64,000 nt of DNA from Virgibacillus profundi (GTDB lineage: Bacteria; Bacillota; Bacilli; Bacillales; Amphibacillaceae), in contig NZ_NPOA01000015.1 in assembly GCF_002287375.1 (NCBI RefSeq), positions 1 through 64,000 on the forward strand, written 5' to 3'. Positions 41,397-49,951 of the stretch are shown here, in pieces. The translations under genes were made by a program, and so were the position numbers. How positions within the stretch are numbered: the stretch's first letter is position 1; each line of letters begins with the position of its first letter. Below the pieces are notes generated by a model, which saw only the letters and a list, made by a program, of their open reading frames with translations, made no database searches and was not told where the DNA came from.

Positions 41397-42794
41397 TTAA
41401 GCTGTTATCTCTTCTTTTGTATTTTCTATAATTTGATTACTTTTTCTCCACTCTTCAGCTTCTGCTAGCTTGGTAAACTCAACTACTTTGTCATGTTTTT
41501 CTCTTACAATTTTCTCAATCTGTTCTAAAGGTACATTAAAAAACTCTTTACGCATATTGACTAAGTTTACTCGTTGATCGCTAAACTCTTGATGTAAGGC
41601 AGTTTCTAAGGTAGGAGCGTCATTAGAAAAGATCATGGCGTGTATATCATAAGTAAATGGAACCGAGGCATCGCCTAATTCCTTAACGCGCTCAGTTGGC
41701 TCCAACCGTCTGGTCATACCTATTTTGAATATATCTTCACCAAATGAGCCGATATTCGATATAATATAGACATATCCAGCTCTTGCATTTTGCTCTCTGT
41801 AATCCACTTGTTCTTTTTCTCTCTTTAAATCCCCCATTTTTACTGTTACTTCTTTTATTTTCACTTCTAATTCTTTTTTAGTTTCTTCAGTTGCATTAAG
41901 CAATTGTTCGTTATATTTAATAAGTGCTAACTCGTGATGCTTTTCGTCTTTCTCAATCTTTTTCCGTTGCCTTTCTATTTCGAGTTGTAGTTTCTTTTCT
42001 TCGCGAATTTGTTCCCTGATACGGCGCTGTTCTTCTTTTTCTTCTTCTTTTTTTTGAACATACTCGTATGCCAAATATAGTTCATCTAACTTTAAAGCTA
42101 AATATTTTTCTTTGATATCTATCTGATTATTTTTATTCGTTTTGTTTAACTGATCATACGCTTTTTTGATTCTCTTTTCCATCGAATTTATGTTGTTAAA
42201 TTTGACGTTTGAAACTGCAGCGTCACATTCATTATTAAAAGAGCGCAAAGTTAGTTTTATATTGTTGTTGTTCATAACCTTGCCTTTTTGTTTACTTCCA
42301 TCTAATTGCCAGTTATCTGAATGCGAAGTAGCAGTTTTATTTTTAACCATTTCCTTTTGTTGGTTTCTGATTTCCTTTAATTTTTCTTTATATTGCTCTG
42401 AGTTTTCTAAGTCATATTTTGGATCATAAAAACCAAAAGATTGATATAATAGTTCATCATCAAGGATTATAATTTTATCCTTAAGTTCATCTCTTTTGTT
42501 ATTTAATTCTTCTATAACTGATTTAGAAGAATTAATTTCATTATTGAATTTATCAAGCTCTTTTTGAGAACTGCTCTTTAATGATTCTATTTCCTTTTCG
42601 ATACGGTCCTTCTCTTTCTGCGCTTCAATGATGTCATCGAATCCACTTTCTTCCCAATATTTTTTTATCTTTTTGTCTTCATTTATCCTTAATATTAAAA
42701 GAACGATACCGATTACTACTGGAACATATAGGAATGACAAAAAGAAACAAATGCAAATAAACCAGGTTGATAAATACCACTTTACCTTATACAT
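41397..42794 (-). CDS. DUF4041/GIY-YIG (T5orf172-type) membrane-anchored coiled-coil protein
   Basis: The 465-residue protein has one N-terminal membrane segment (about 9-36), a long coiled coil (60-125), a DUF4041 middle (about 110-230) and a second charged coiled coil (235-335). It ends with a GIY-YIG-like nuclease domain: A-G-Y-V-Y-I-I-S-N-I-G-S-F-G (about 340-353), F-K-I-G-M-T-R-R-L-E-P, then L-E-T-A-L-H-Q-E-F and R-K-E-F-F-N-V. AAGGAGG precedes the ATG. This architecture occurs on phages and islands and its role is not established. It stands next to repressor remnants. Confidence 0.85.
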   Translation of the reverse strand: MYKVKWYLSTWFICICFFLSFLYVPVVIGIVLLILRINEDKKIKKYWEESGFDDIIEAQKEKDRIEKEIESLKSSSQKELDKFNNEINSSKSVIEELNNKRDELKDKIIILDDELLYQSFGFYDPKYDLENSEQYKEKLKEIRNQQKEMVKNKTATSHSDNWQLDGSKQKGKVMNNNNIKLTLRSFNNECDAAVSNVKFNNINSMEKRIKKAYDQLNKTNKNNQIDIKEKYLALKLDELYLAYEYVQKKEEEKEEQRRIREQIREEKKLQLEIERQRKKIEKDEKHHELALIKYNEQLLNATEETKKELEVKIKEVTVKMGDLKREKEQVDYREQNARAGYVYIISNIGSFGEDIFKIGMTRRLEPTERVKELGDASVPFTYDIHAMIFSNDAPTLETALHQEFSDQRVNLVNMRKEFFNVPLEQIEKIVREKHDKVVEFTKLAEAEEWRKSNQIIENTKEEITA

Positions 42795-42813
42795 AATATC
42801 CTCCTTATATTAA

Positions 42814-42960
42814 TTATTTCCTCTTTTTTAATTTCTGCTGCATAAACTCAATATAGTTTCTAATGTTATCAATGTCTTCTTCTGTTAGATTCTTACAATC
42901 ATCGATAAATCTTCTCTTATAACTAATATCGAAAAAAGTGAGGGGGAATTTATTTTTGAA
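42814..42960 (-). pseudogene. C-terminal remnant of an XRE-like regulator
   Basis: The minus frame ending at 42814 reads F-F-D-I-S-Y-K-R-R-F-I-D-D-C-K-N-L-T-E-E, then D-I-D-N-I-R-N-Y-I-E-F-M-Q-Q-K-L-K-K-R-K and stop. This resembles the C-terminus of phage-type or mobile-element XRE repressors (N-L-T-E-E-D-...-Y-I-x-F). There is no start codon or helix-turn-helix upstream in frame. Just upstream at 43028-43081 an AAAGGAG-led frame M-A-N-S-F-K-E-L-T-L-W-S stops after 17 codons and may be the lost front part. Confidence 0.45.
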
Positions 42961-43134
42961 ATAATGTATATTAATTAAAAAAAGAAAACGTGATCATTGA
43001 AAATAAGGATGAAGTTATGCATTTTAAAACCCTCTAGAAATTGACCAAAGAGTTAATTCTTTAAAACTATTTGCCATTTTTATCAGCATCTCCTTTATAG
43101 GTAAATTTTACTATATATGATTATTATACAATAG

Positions 43135-43168
43135 TTGTTGACGAAATGTTGACTAAATTCGTCAACAA
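43135..43168. promoter_or_regulatory. Perfect 11-bp inverted repeat, likely repressor operator
   Basis: TTGTTGACGAA (43135-43145) and TTCGTCAACAA (43158-43168) with a 12-base centre lie upstream of the XRE remnant on the minus strand. Confidence 0.6.
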
Positions 43169-43273
43169 GTATCCAAAACGACCATAATTAAACCAAAACA
43201 AAAAAATAGGCAACCCTAATAACTTGCACTATGAGCACATTTAAGTTATAACAAAGATACAACTTCATATGAG

Positions 43274-43418
43274 AATTTCCTTCGGGGTCGGGTGAAATTC
43301 CCAATCGACGGTGTTGAAGCAATGCTTCTTAGTCCGTGACCCGTGCGGTTTTAAACCAAGCGGTGGATCTGGTGAAACTCCAGAGCCGACAGTTATAGTC
43401 TGGATGGGAGAAGGAATT
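43274..43418 (+). ncRNA. FMN riboswitch (RFN element)
   Basis: The conserved blocks are present in order: CCTTCGGGGTCGGGTGAAAT, CGACGGTG, TTAGTCCGTGACCC, the variable stem, GGTGGATCTGGTGAAACTCC, GAGCCGACAGTTATAGTC and TGGATGGGAGAAGGAA. It binds FMN and lowers expression of the downstream ribE-ribB-ribH genes. It sits about 170 bases before ribE. Confidence 0.97.
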
Positions 43419-43519
43419 TTAGGCAAGCATTTTTTTATTAGGATAGCTGTATTTTTTGTGCTTTATTTTAATATACCTGTTTTTCGTATGTTGCTTGCAA
43501 TTTAAAATTCTGTCCTTAC

Positions 43520-43548
43520 GCCTCTGAAGCTGATTCAGGGGCTTTTTT
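43520..43548 (+). terminator. Riboswitch-controlled terminator
   Basis: GCCTCTGA (43520-43527) and TCAGGGGC (43535-43542), followed by TTTTTT. It lies between aptamer and ribE and is the expected FMN-dependent off-switch. Confidence 0.85.
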
Positions 43549-43588
43549 GAGTTTAAAATAATTAATAAATTAAGAAAGGAAGAGATAT

Positions 43589-44239
43589 ATGTTTACTGGG
43601 ATAATTGAAGAAATTGGCACAGTGAAAAAGATACAAAAAGTTTCGGAACATGCAGTTGAAATGATAATTGATTCGATAAAGGTTATAGAAGATATAAATA
43701 TCGGTGACAGCATTTCCGTAAATGGAATCTGCTTGACGGTCACGGAGTTTGCTTCCGGCAATTTTAGTTTAGATGCGATGCCTGAAACGATTAAATCAAC
43801 GTCATTAAAGGCATTGAAAGCAGGTTCAAAAGTGAATTTGGAAAGAGCGATGGCTGCTAATGGCAGGTTTGGCGGGCATTTTGTTTCAGGTCATGTCGAT
43901 GGCACAGGGAAAATTACCGGGAAGCGTAAACAGGAAAATGCGATTTACTATGACATCGAAATACCAGAAGAACTTGCAGGATTTTTATTGCATAAAGGTT
44001 CCGTTACAGTTGACGGAATCAGCCTCACCATTTTCAGTATAGATCGAAATACATTTACGATCTCGCTTATTCCACATACGGTGTCAGAAACGATTCTTGG
44101 TGAAAAGGGTCAAAATGATATTGTAAATATTGAATGTGATATGTTAGCAAAATATGTTCAAAATATGCTCAAACAACAATATGCACAGGAAAAAGAAGGA
44201 ATGAGCGAAGCATTTCTTCAAAATAATGGGTTCATGTAA
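43589..44239 (+). CDS. ribE: Riboflavin synthase, alpha subunit
   Basis: The 216-residue enzyme converts two 6,7-dimethyl-8-ribityllumazines to riboflavin and a pyrimidinedione. It shows the two lumazine-binding repeats: [10 protein letters not shown] with [13 protein letters not shown], and [12 protein letters not shown] with [19 protein letters not shown] precedes the ATG. It is the first gene of the operon here, where ribD would normally come first. The stop is followed within 15 bases by ribB. Confidence 0.96.
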   Translation: MFTGIIEEIGTVKKIQKVSEHAVEMIIDSIKVIEDINIGDSISVNGICLTVTEFASGNFSLDAMPETIKSTSLKALKAGSKVNLERAMAANGRFGGHFVSGHVDGTGKITGKRKQENAIYYDIEIPEELAGFLLHKGSVTVDGISLTIFSIDRNTFTISLIPHTVSETILGEKGQNDIVNIECDMLAKYVQNMLKQQYAQEKEGMSEAFLQNNGFM

Positions 44240-44253
44240 TGGGAGGGAATCAG

Positions 44254-44874
44254 ATGTTTCATACAATCGAAGAGGCAATAAGTGATTTGAAAATGGGTAA
44301 ATCAATCATTGTTGTAGATGACGAAAATAGGGAAAACGAAGGTGATCTTGTGGCACTTTCGGAAAAAGCGACACCCGAAATGATTAATTTTATGATCACC
44401 TATGGAAAAGGACTTGTCTGTACAACGATTCAAGCAGACCATGCCAATAAAATTGGTCTTTCCTTAATGACTGATCAAAGTACGGATCCATTAGGTACGG
44501 CTTTTACAGTTACAATTGATCATATGGATACAACGACAGGTATTAGTGCGAATGAACGCGCTAAAACGATTCAGGCATTAGCAAATACAAATGCGAAGGC
44601 AGCAGATTTCAAACGGCCTGGTCATGTCTTTCCACTTGTCGCAAAAACTGGTGGTGTTTTGAGCAGACGTGGTCATACCGAAGCTTCTGTTGATTTAGCA
44701 AAATTGAGTGGTGCTTTTCCATCTGGTGTAATTTGTGAAATTATTAAAGAGGATGGAACAATGGCCCGCGTGCCGGATCTAAAGCTAATGGCTCAGGAAT
44801 TTGACTTGAAAATAATTACCATTGAAGCATTGGTTGATTATCAGAAAAAAATAGTGAAACAAATCCATAGTTAA
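44254..44874 (+). CDS. ribB: 3,4-dihydroxy-2-butanone 4-phosphate synthase, single-domain
   Basis: The 206-residue enzyme makes the four-carbon unit of riboflavin from ribulose 5-phosphate. It has [12 protein letters not shown] (about 22-33), [16 protein letters not shown] and [14 protein letters not shown] 44254 follows GGGAGGG; 44239 overlaps it. In bacilli this domain is usually fused to GTP cyclohydrolase II (RibA) in a protein of about 400 residues. Here it ends cleanly with a stop at 44874 and ribH follows at once, so the RibA half is missing. Confidence 0.93.
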   Translation: MFHTIEEAISDLKMGKSIIVVDDENRENEGDLVALSEKATPEMINFMITYGKGLVCTTIQADHANKIGLSLMTDQSTDPLGTAFTVTIDHMDTTTGISANERAKTIQALANTNAKAADFKRPGHVFPLVAKTGGVLSRRGHTEASVDLAKLSGAFPSGVICEIIKEDGTMARVPDLKLMAQEFDLKIITIEALVDYQKKIVKQIHS

Positions 44875-44892
44875 ATGAAGGGGACGATAAGC

Positions 44893-45363
44893 ATGGGAAA
44901 AATTTTTGAAGGAAATTTAGTGGGAACAGATTTAAAAATAGGAATTGTTGTAGCAAGATTCAACGAATTTATTACAGGTAAATTGCTGGATGGAGCTACA
45001 GATACATTAAAAAGGCACGGTGTTGCTGAGGAGAACATTGATATTGCCTGGGTTCCAGGAGCATTTGAGCTTCCATTAATCGCAAGTAAAATGGCTGCAA
45101 ATTCTGCGTATGATGCAGTGATTACACTGGGAACAGTGATCAGAGGTTCCACACCACATTTTGATTATGTTTGCAACGAGGCAGCAAAGGGTGTTTCCAA
45201 CGCATCAGTCCAATCCGGAAAGCCGGTTATTTTTGGTGTGTTAACAACGGAAACAATCGAACAGGCAATTGAACGTGCCGGGACAAAAGCAGGGAATAAA
45301 GGCTCAGAAGCAGCTGTATCCGCAATTGAAATGGCGAATATTTTACGGAGTATGGGGGAGTAG
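44893..45363 (+). CDS. ribH: 6,7-dimethyl-8-ribityllumazine synthase
   Basis: The 156-residue enzyme condenses the ribB product with the ribityl-aminopyrimidine and forms the icosahedral capsid that can hold RibE. Motifs are [35 protein letters not shown] and [10 protein letters not shown] 44893 follows AAGGGG. It is the last gene of the operon; a terminator lies about 170 bases on. Confidence 0.96.
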   Translation: MGKIFEGNLVGTDLKIGIVVARFNEFITGKLLDGATDTLKRHGVAEENIDIAWVPGAFELPLIASKMAANSAYDAVITLGTVIRGSTPHFDYVCNEAAKGVSNASVQSGKPVIFGVLTTETIEQAIERAGTKAGNKGSEAAVSAIEMANILRSMGE

Positions 45364-45530
45364 AGTTTTTAAGCTATTGGACTTGAATCGATTGAGTAGG
45401 CCACTTACAATCGAACGAGCGAATCACCCGAGCAACTGGAAACCGAATTTGGGAAGAGTACATCGAATCGAGTTAGAATTACCACAAATTGAGTATTCAC
45501 ATCAGATCGAAAAGATAAGCCAAACAATAA

Positions 45531-45575
45531 ATAGCCGGGATGCTGATAAATCGAATGCACTCCCGGCTATTTTTA
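45531..45575 (+). terminator. Terminator of the rib operon
   Basis: ATAGCCGGGA (45531-45540) and TCCCGGCTAT (45561-45570), followed by TTTTTAT. Confidence 0.85.
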
Positions 45576-45641
45576 TGGAAAAATGGTCTACAGTAGGATA
45601 AACTGGAATGTGGGTAATTTTACTGATTCGGAGGAATACAC

Positions 45642-45821
45642 ATGAAACTTTTAGTCACGCAACTGATTATGATTGGAGTCATATGGACGGGAATGGCATT
45701 CTTTTTTTCTGACATGAATGAAGCAAGTAAAGTTGTTTTCTATGTCGTTACATCCTGGTTATTATTTTTAATCGTTATCGTATTGAAAGCATTGTTTAGT
45801 AAAAAAAATCAAACAAAATAA
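45642..45821 (+). CDS. Small two-helix membrane protein (59 aa)
   Basis: GGAGG at 45630-45634 lies seven bases before the ATG. The product begins M-K-L-L-V-T-Q-L-I-M-I-G-V-I-W-T-G-M-A-F and has two hydrophobic helices (about 4-22 and 31-50) with a short acidic loop S-D-M-N-E-A-S-K between and a basic tail K-K-N-Q-T-K. I do not recognise the family. It sits 31 bases before the ABC-F gene, with no terminator between, so the two are probably co-transcribed. Confidence 0.7.
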   Translation: MKLLVTQLIMIGVIWTGMAFFFSDMNEASKVVFYVVTSWLLFLIVIVLKALFSKKNQTK

Positions 45822-45852
45822 GAATACTATTTTTTAAGGAAGGTTCTTACAC

Positions 45853-47730
45853 ATGCTGACTATTGAAAATTTATATAAATCATTTGGAGAAAAAGTGTTG
45901 TTTAATGAGATTACTTGTACAATAGCTGAAAGGGAACGGATCGGCTTAATCGGTGTAAATGGGACTGGTAAGTCAACATTTTTAAAAACAATTGCAGGAA
46001 TCGAAACACCGGAAAAAGGTGTAATTAAGCATGCGAAAGATTACCATATTGAATATTTAGCACAGGATCCACAGCTTGATCCGAGCTTAACAGTTATCGA
46101 GCAGATTTATTATGGGGAATCTACTGTGATGAAACTGATGAGGGAATATGAAGATGCTCTCCTAAAGCTTCAAAGTGATGCAACAAATGACGAGGCACAG
46201 TCCAAATTGCTTAAACTACAGCAAAAAATGGATGAACATGAAGCATGGGAAGCCAATACAACAGCTAAGACAGTGCTGACAAAATTAGGGATTACTGATT
46301 TTAATAAACAGGTGACAGAGCTTTCAGGTGGCCAGAAAAAGCGTGTTGCCATTGCGAAGGCCCTCATTCAGCCTGCAGATTTATTAATCCTTGATGAGCC
46401 AACAAACCATTTGGATAATGAAACCGTAGAATGGCTAGAAAAATTTCTGCAAATGTATAAAGGTTCTTTAGTGCTTGTGACACATGACAGGTATTTTTTA
46501 AATCGTGTAACAAATCGAATCTTTGAGCTGGATAATGGTAATCTATATATTTATGAAGGCAATTATGAAATTTTCTTAGAGAAAAAAGCCGAGCGGGAAG
46601 CACTGGAAGAAAGCAGTGAACTAAAACATCAAAACACATTGCGGCGAGAGCTTGCCTGGCTGAAACGTGGAGCAAAAGCACGCTCGACAAAGCAAAAGGC
46701 AAGAATCGGCCGTGTGGAGGAAATGAAGGAGAAAACCTTTGATACAAAAAAACAAAATGTGGAATTCCAGGTGGGCTCGATAAGACTTGGGAAAAAAGTA
46801 ATTGAAGTAAAAAATATTGAAAAATCCTATGATGGAAAAACATTGCTGGATGATTTCAGCCATCTCGTGGTGCCTGGTGAAAGGCTTGGAATTATTGGGG
46901 CAAATGGTTCCGGCAAAACAACATTATTGAATATAATGGCTGAGCGCATTCCTCCAGATCAAGGTGAAATTGAAATAGGGGAAACCGTTAGAATTGGTTA
47001 CTATACACAAGGTGAAGAAGAGCTGGATGGCAGTATGCGAATCATCGATTATATTAAAGAGGTTGCCGAAGTCATTCATACGATCGATGGAGACGTTATT
47101 ACTGCGGAACAAATGCTTGAGCGGTTTTTATTTTCGAGGGCCGAGCAGTGGACCTATATTCGAAAACTATCGGGTGGGGAAAGACGCCGGCTATATTTGC
47201 TGAAGGTTTTAATGACGGAGCCAAATGTATTGTTTTTAGATGAACCAACAAATGATCTGGATGTACAGACATTGAGTGTATTGGAGGAATACCTTGATAA
47301 TTTCCCAGGCGTTGTTATTACTGTATCCCACGATCGTTACTTTTTAGATCGGGTGGTTGATCGTTTATTAGTATTTACTGGTGAAGGCAAACACAAGAAC
47401 TTTTTTGGAAATTACAGTGAATATATAGAACAGCATAGAGAAAATGCTGAGACTAAAACGAAACCTGCCAAAGGTGAACCCAAACCGAAAAAGCAAAAGA
47501 AAAAGCTGTCTTACATGGAACAAAAGGAATGGGAAAGTATTGAAGATGTGATTATGGAATTGGAAGGAAAAATAGAAGAACTGCAGCAGGGAATTGTCGA
47601 AGCAGGCAGTGACTCCGAAAAAGTTCAGGAATTGTACGGGGAACAACAAAAAATAGAAGCAGATCTAGAAGCAAAAATGGAGCGCTGGGAAGAGCTCTCA
47701 TTGCTGGTGGAAGAGATGGAAAATAAATAA
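45853..47730 (+). CDS. ABC-F family ATPase (YfmR/Uup-like)
   Basis: The 625-residue protein has two ATPase domains without membrane segments: Walker A G-V-N-G-T-G-K-S-T (about 35-43) and G-A-N-G-S-G-K-T-T (about 346-354), signatures L-S-G-G-Q-K-K-R and L-S-G-G-E-R-R-R, Walker B L-L-I-L-D-E-P-T-N-H-L-D and V-L-F-L-D-E-P-T-N-D-L-D. A linker (about 240-300) and a C-terminal charged coiled coil (about 535-625) match the YfmR/Uup group. These factors act at the ribosome E site to relieve stalls, rather than as exporters. It ends in a strong terminator. Confidence 0.93.
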   Translation: MLTIENLYKSFGEKVLFNEITCTIAERERIGLIGVNGTGKSTFLKTIAGIETPEKGVIKHAKDYHIEYLAQDPQLDPSLTVIEQIYYGESTVMKLMREYEDALLKLQSDATNDEAQSKLLKLQQKMDEHEAWEANTTAKTVLTKLGITDFNKQVTELSGGQKKRVAIAKALIQPADLLILDEPTNHLDNETVEWLEKFLQMYKGSLVLVTHDRYFLNRVTNRIFELDNGNLYIYEGNYEIFLEKKAEREALEESSELKHQNTLRRELAWLKRGAKARSTKQKARIGRVEEMKEKTFDTKKQNVEFQVGSIRLGKKVIEVKNIEKSYDGKTLLDDFSHLVVPGERLGIIGANGSGKTTLLNIMAERIPPDQGEIEIGETVRIGYYTQGEEELDGSMRIIDYIKEVAEVIHTIDGDVITAEQMLERFLFSRAEQWTYIRKLSGGERRRLYLLKVLMTEPNVLFLDEPTNDLDVQTLSVLEEYLDNFPGVVITVSHDRYFLDRVVDRLLVFTGEGKHKNFFGNYSEYIEQHRENAETKTKPAKGEPKPKKQKKKLSYMEQKEWESIEDVIMELEGKIEELQQGIVEAGSDSEKVQELYGEQQKIEADLEAKMERWEELSLLVEEMENK

Positions 47731-47770
47731 TAAATCGACCTGGAAGATTGTCTTCCAGGTCGATTTTTAT
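47730..47770 (+). terminator. Terminator of the ABC-F gene
   Basis: AAATCGACCTGGAAGA and TCTTCCAGGTCGATTT form a 16-bp stem with a 3-base loop and a T-run. Confidence 0.9.
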
Positions 47771-48038
47771 CTGGAGAGAAATTATCTGCTGAAGCAGTGA
47801 TATATCGTCCGGATAGGAATTATATCTGCTGGAGCCCAGATATATCGTCCGGAGAGGAAAAATACCATCCGGAGCCCAGATATATCGTCCGGAGAGGAAA
47901 AATATCATCCGGAGCCCAGATATATCGTCCGGAGAGGAAAAATATCATCCGGAGCCCAGTTATATCGTCTGGAAAGGAAAAATATCGTCCGGAGCCCAGA
48001 TATATCGTCTGGAGAGGAAATATATCATCCGGAGTACA
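47766..48038. repeat. 20-bp tandem repeat array (TATCGTCCGGAG family), main array
   Basis: A 40-bp unit repeats exactly at 47799, 47839, 47879, 47919, 47959 and 47999. Each is two 20-base half-units, ATATATCGTCCGGAGAGGAA-like and AAATATCATCCGGAGCCCAG-like, sharing ATCRTCCGGAG. The palindrome TCCGGA recurs every 20 bases. One or two worn units lie at 47766-47798. The same unit forms the 63649-63722 array. It lies between convergent genes. Confidence 0.9.
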
Positions 48039-48042
48039 GCAC

Positions 48043-48073
48043 AAAAAAACTGCCGGGCAACTATGCCCGACAG
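48043..48073 (-). terminator. Terminator of the 573-aa membrane protein gene
   Basis: Minus strand CTGTCGGGCA and TGCCCGGCAG, followed by TTTTTTT. Confidence 0.85.
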
Positions 48074-48085
48074 CTTCACATCAAG

Positions 48086-49807
48086 TTAATTCCCCGTCAA
48101 TCCCTCAATCTCAATACGCTCAACGATTCCTGTACCATTATCCCGAATATTCGCTTCCAGCTGTACGCTGTCGCCTTCTTTCAGGAATATGGACAGTGGG
48201 GCCTTACCGGAGTTTATTGTATAAATTGTTTTATCTCCATTTAATAGGAATTGGACAATCTGACTTTTATCCTGTGTCGTAACTAAAACACGGGCAACCT
48301 CGCCACTGCGGTCCTCCAATGCACCTTCTTCTGTTGATTGAACATTACTTGGATCTGTAGCAAGTGCCAGGCGGTATGCTTCCAGTGTTTGTCTTGCTGT
48401 ATCACCAAACACAACAAAATCAGAATCGGCTGCTTTAATATAGGCGTAATGTTTAAACAGACCGTTTGGATCTAACACATTCACAACCCATGTTGGGTCC
48501 CCATCAATGTTATATAAAATAGGCATAGAACCAGTCCAGTTTTTTTCAGGGAACTCTTTATTAACGATTTCCTTTGCCCCTTTACTATCCATGATTCCAC
48601 TATTTTTATCCCCGTTATAGTAAACTAACTCACCTGTTCGGGCATTGATCAGTGTATAACCAAGTGCAGAATCAATATTTTCCTTTGGTGAAGACATGTC
48701 TGTGAAATAATGCATATCCCCATTTTCATCAAATATCGGTGTTACACTACTTTCAGTTCCAGACTCATTTGGAATTTTCACATCTTTTTTACCGAAGACT
48801 GAATTCAACCAGCCGTGTATATATTTCCCGAAGTACTCATTCTCATCTGAAGCCATTTCGGAGCTTATCGAACCATCAACGAAATCCGGTGCTTCAGCAG
48901 TATCATATAAGGTAACATCACTTGTTACGGGATCAACAACTGCAACGTTTAGCTTACTCATATCAGGTTTATTCGTTAAGCCAATTGGTTTATACAATGT
49001 TTGCACATACCATGGCTTGCCATCCTCATCCACTTCAATTTGCGCTTCACCGCTTTGAATGTAGCTCGGATGTGCATTATAAATAGTGCGCTGGATATTA
49101 TGATTAAAATAACTTGAGTTTGTATATTTCATTTTGCTTTCTACAAAGCTTGGCTGTGCATTGATATCGGTGGCAGAAATCGTAAAATATCCTTCTGTTT
49201 CTTTTCCACGGAAATAACGCCAGAAACCGGAAAACTCAACTGGTGCAACAAATACGATATCATCATTTATTTTTTGTACCTGAAGTTTTCCCAAATCATA
49301 AAACTGCGTGTTCGGCACAACACTCATTGATTTTTGTACCTTATTTCGAGCGAATTCCGGTGAAACTACAATTGGTGAAGCATCTTTATCAAGTGGTTTT
49401 GCCTCCTCCACTTCTTCCTTCACAATGGAATCATGCGAATCTCCCAACGCAAATATTCCTAAAATAATAAAGGCAGGAATGGCAATAACTGCGAGTAATA
49501 TAATCCCACCTGTTACCACATCAAAATTCTTGCTCGATTTTGTAAACGGCTGGCTAGTTGTTAAGCCGTACAATCCAAGCATACCTACAAAACCAATAAT
49601 TAGATTTGCTATAGTAATATTTGGAATCGTAATGGCGGGCATCAGTATATAAATGATAATTGCGCCAATAATAAATAGAATCGCAAAAATTAGTGCAACT
49701 GCTTTAATTGTAGTTACACGTTGCTTTTTATTTTTACCAATAAAATATAAAGCAATAATAAAATACAAAATGAATGAGAGAATCGTTGTTGTTAATATTC
49801 CTGTCAT
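48086..49807 (-). CDS. Membrane-anchored protein with large extracytoplasmic part (573 aa)
   Basis: The N-terminus has about four hydrophobic helices (3-22, 36-59, 62-83, 100-122). A long soluble region follows (130-573), rich in beta-forming and acidic stretches, probably outside the membrane. Recurrent phrases such as I-D-S-A-L-G-Y-T-L-I-N-A-R-T-G-E-L-V-Y-Y and G-D-P-T-W-V-V-N-V-L resemble PepSY-like domains, but the match is too weak to name. AGGAGA precedes the ATG. I do not recognise the family. It is a single gene with its own terminator. Confidence 0.8.
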   Translation of the reverse strand: MTGILTTTILSFILYFIIALYFIGKNKKQRVTTIKAVALIFAILFIIGAIIIYILMPAITIPNITIANLIIGFVGMLGLYGLTTSQPFTKSSKNFDVVTGGIILLAVIAIPAFIILGIFALGDSHDSIVKEEVEEAKPLDKDASPIVVSPEFARNKVQKSMSVVPNTQFYDLGKLQVQKINDDIVFVAPVEFSGFWRYFRGKETEGYFTISATDINAQPSFVESKMKYTNSSYFNHNIQRTIYNAHPSYIQSGEAQIEVDEDGKPWYVQTLYKPIGLTNKPDMSKLNVAVVDPVTSDVTLYDTAEAPDFVDGSISSEMASDENEYFGKYIHGWLNSVFGKKDVKIPNESGTESSVTPIFDENGDMHYFTDMSSPKENIDSALGYTLINARTGELVYYNGDKNSGIMDSKGAKEIVNKEFPEKNWTGSMPILYNIDGDPTWVVNVLDPNGLFKHYAYIKAADSDFVVFGDTARQTLEAYRLALATDPSNVQSTEEGALEDRSGEVARVLVTTQDKSQIVQFLLNGDKTIYTINSGKAPLSIFLKEGDSVQLEANIRDNGTGIVERIEIEGLTGN

Positions 49808-49951
49808 ATGTTCATCTCCTAAAATTATTTCTCCAATTATTCTTACGGATGAAGCCCTTAGAAAGTTTCAAAATGATACGGATTCTTTTCTTAAATGAAC
49901 CGAATCGCTTAAACTGTAAGTAAGTTGAAATGATTAAAGAGGGATGATTGA

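Noticed and set aside
45269-45601. 110-residue frame starting inside ribH
   Set aside because: It is an out-of-phase frame of ribH that runs on through the terminator.
46364-46843. 159-residue minus-strand frame inside the ABC-F gene
   Set aside because: Antisense shadow of a highly conserved gene, without a start signal.
47766-48038. CRISPR array
   Set aside because: Units follow each other without unique spacers, and no cas genes are nearby. The same holds for the 52-bp and 21-bp arrays.
47797-48282. Long open frame through the 20-bp array, and its mate on the other strand
   Set aside because: The frame is open because the repeat unit lacks stops; it has no ribosome site and its end overlaps the 573-aa gene antisense.
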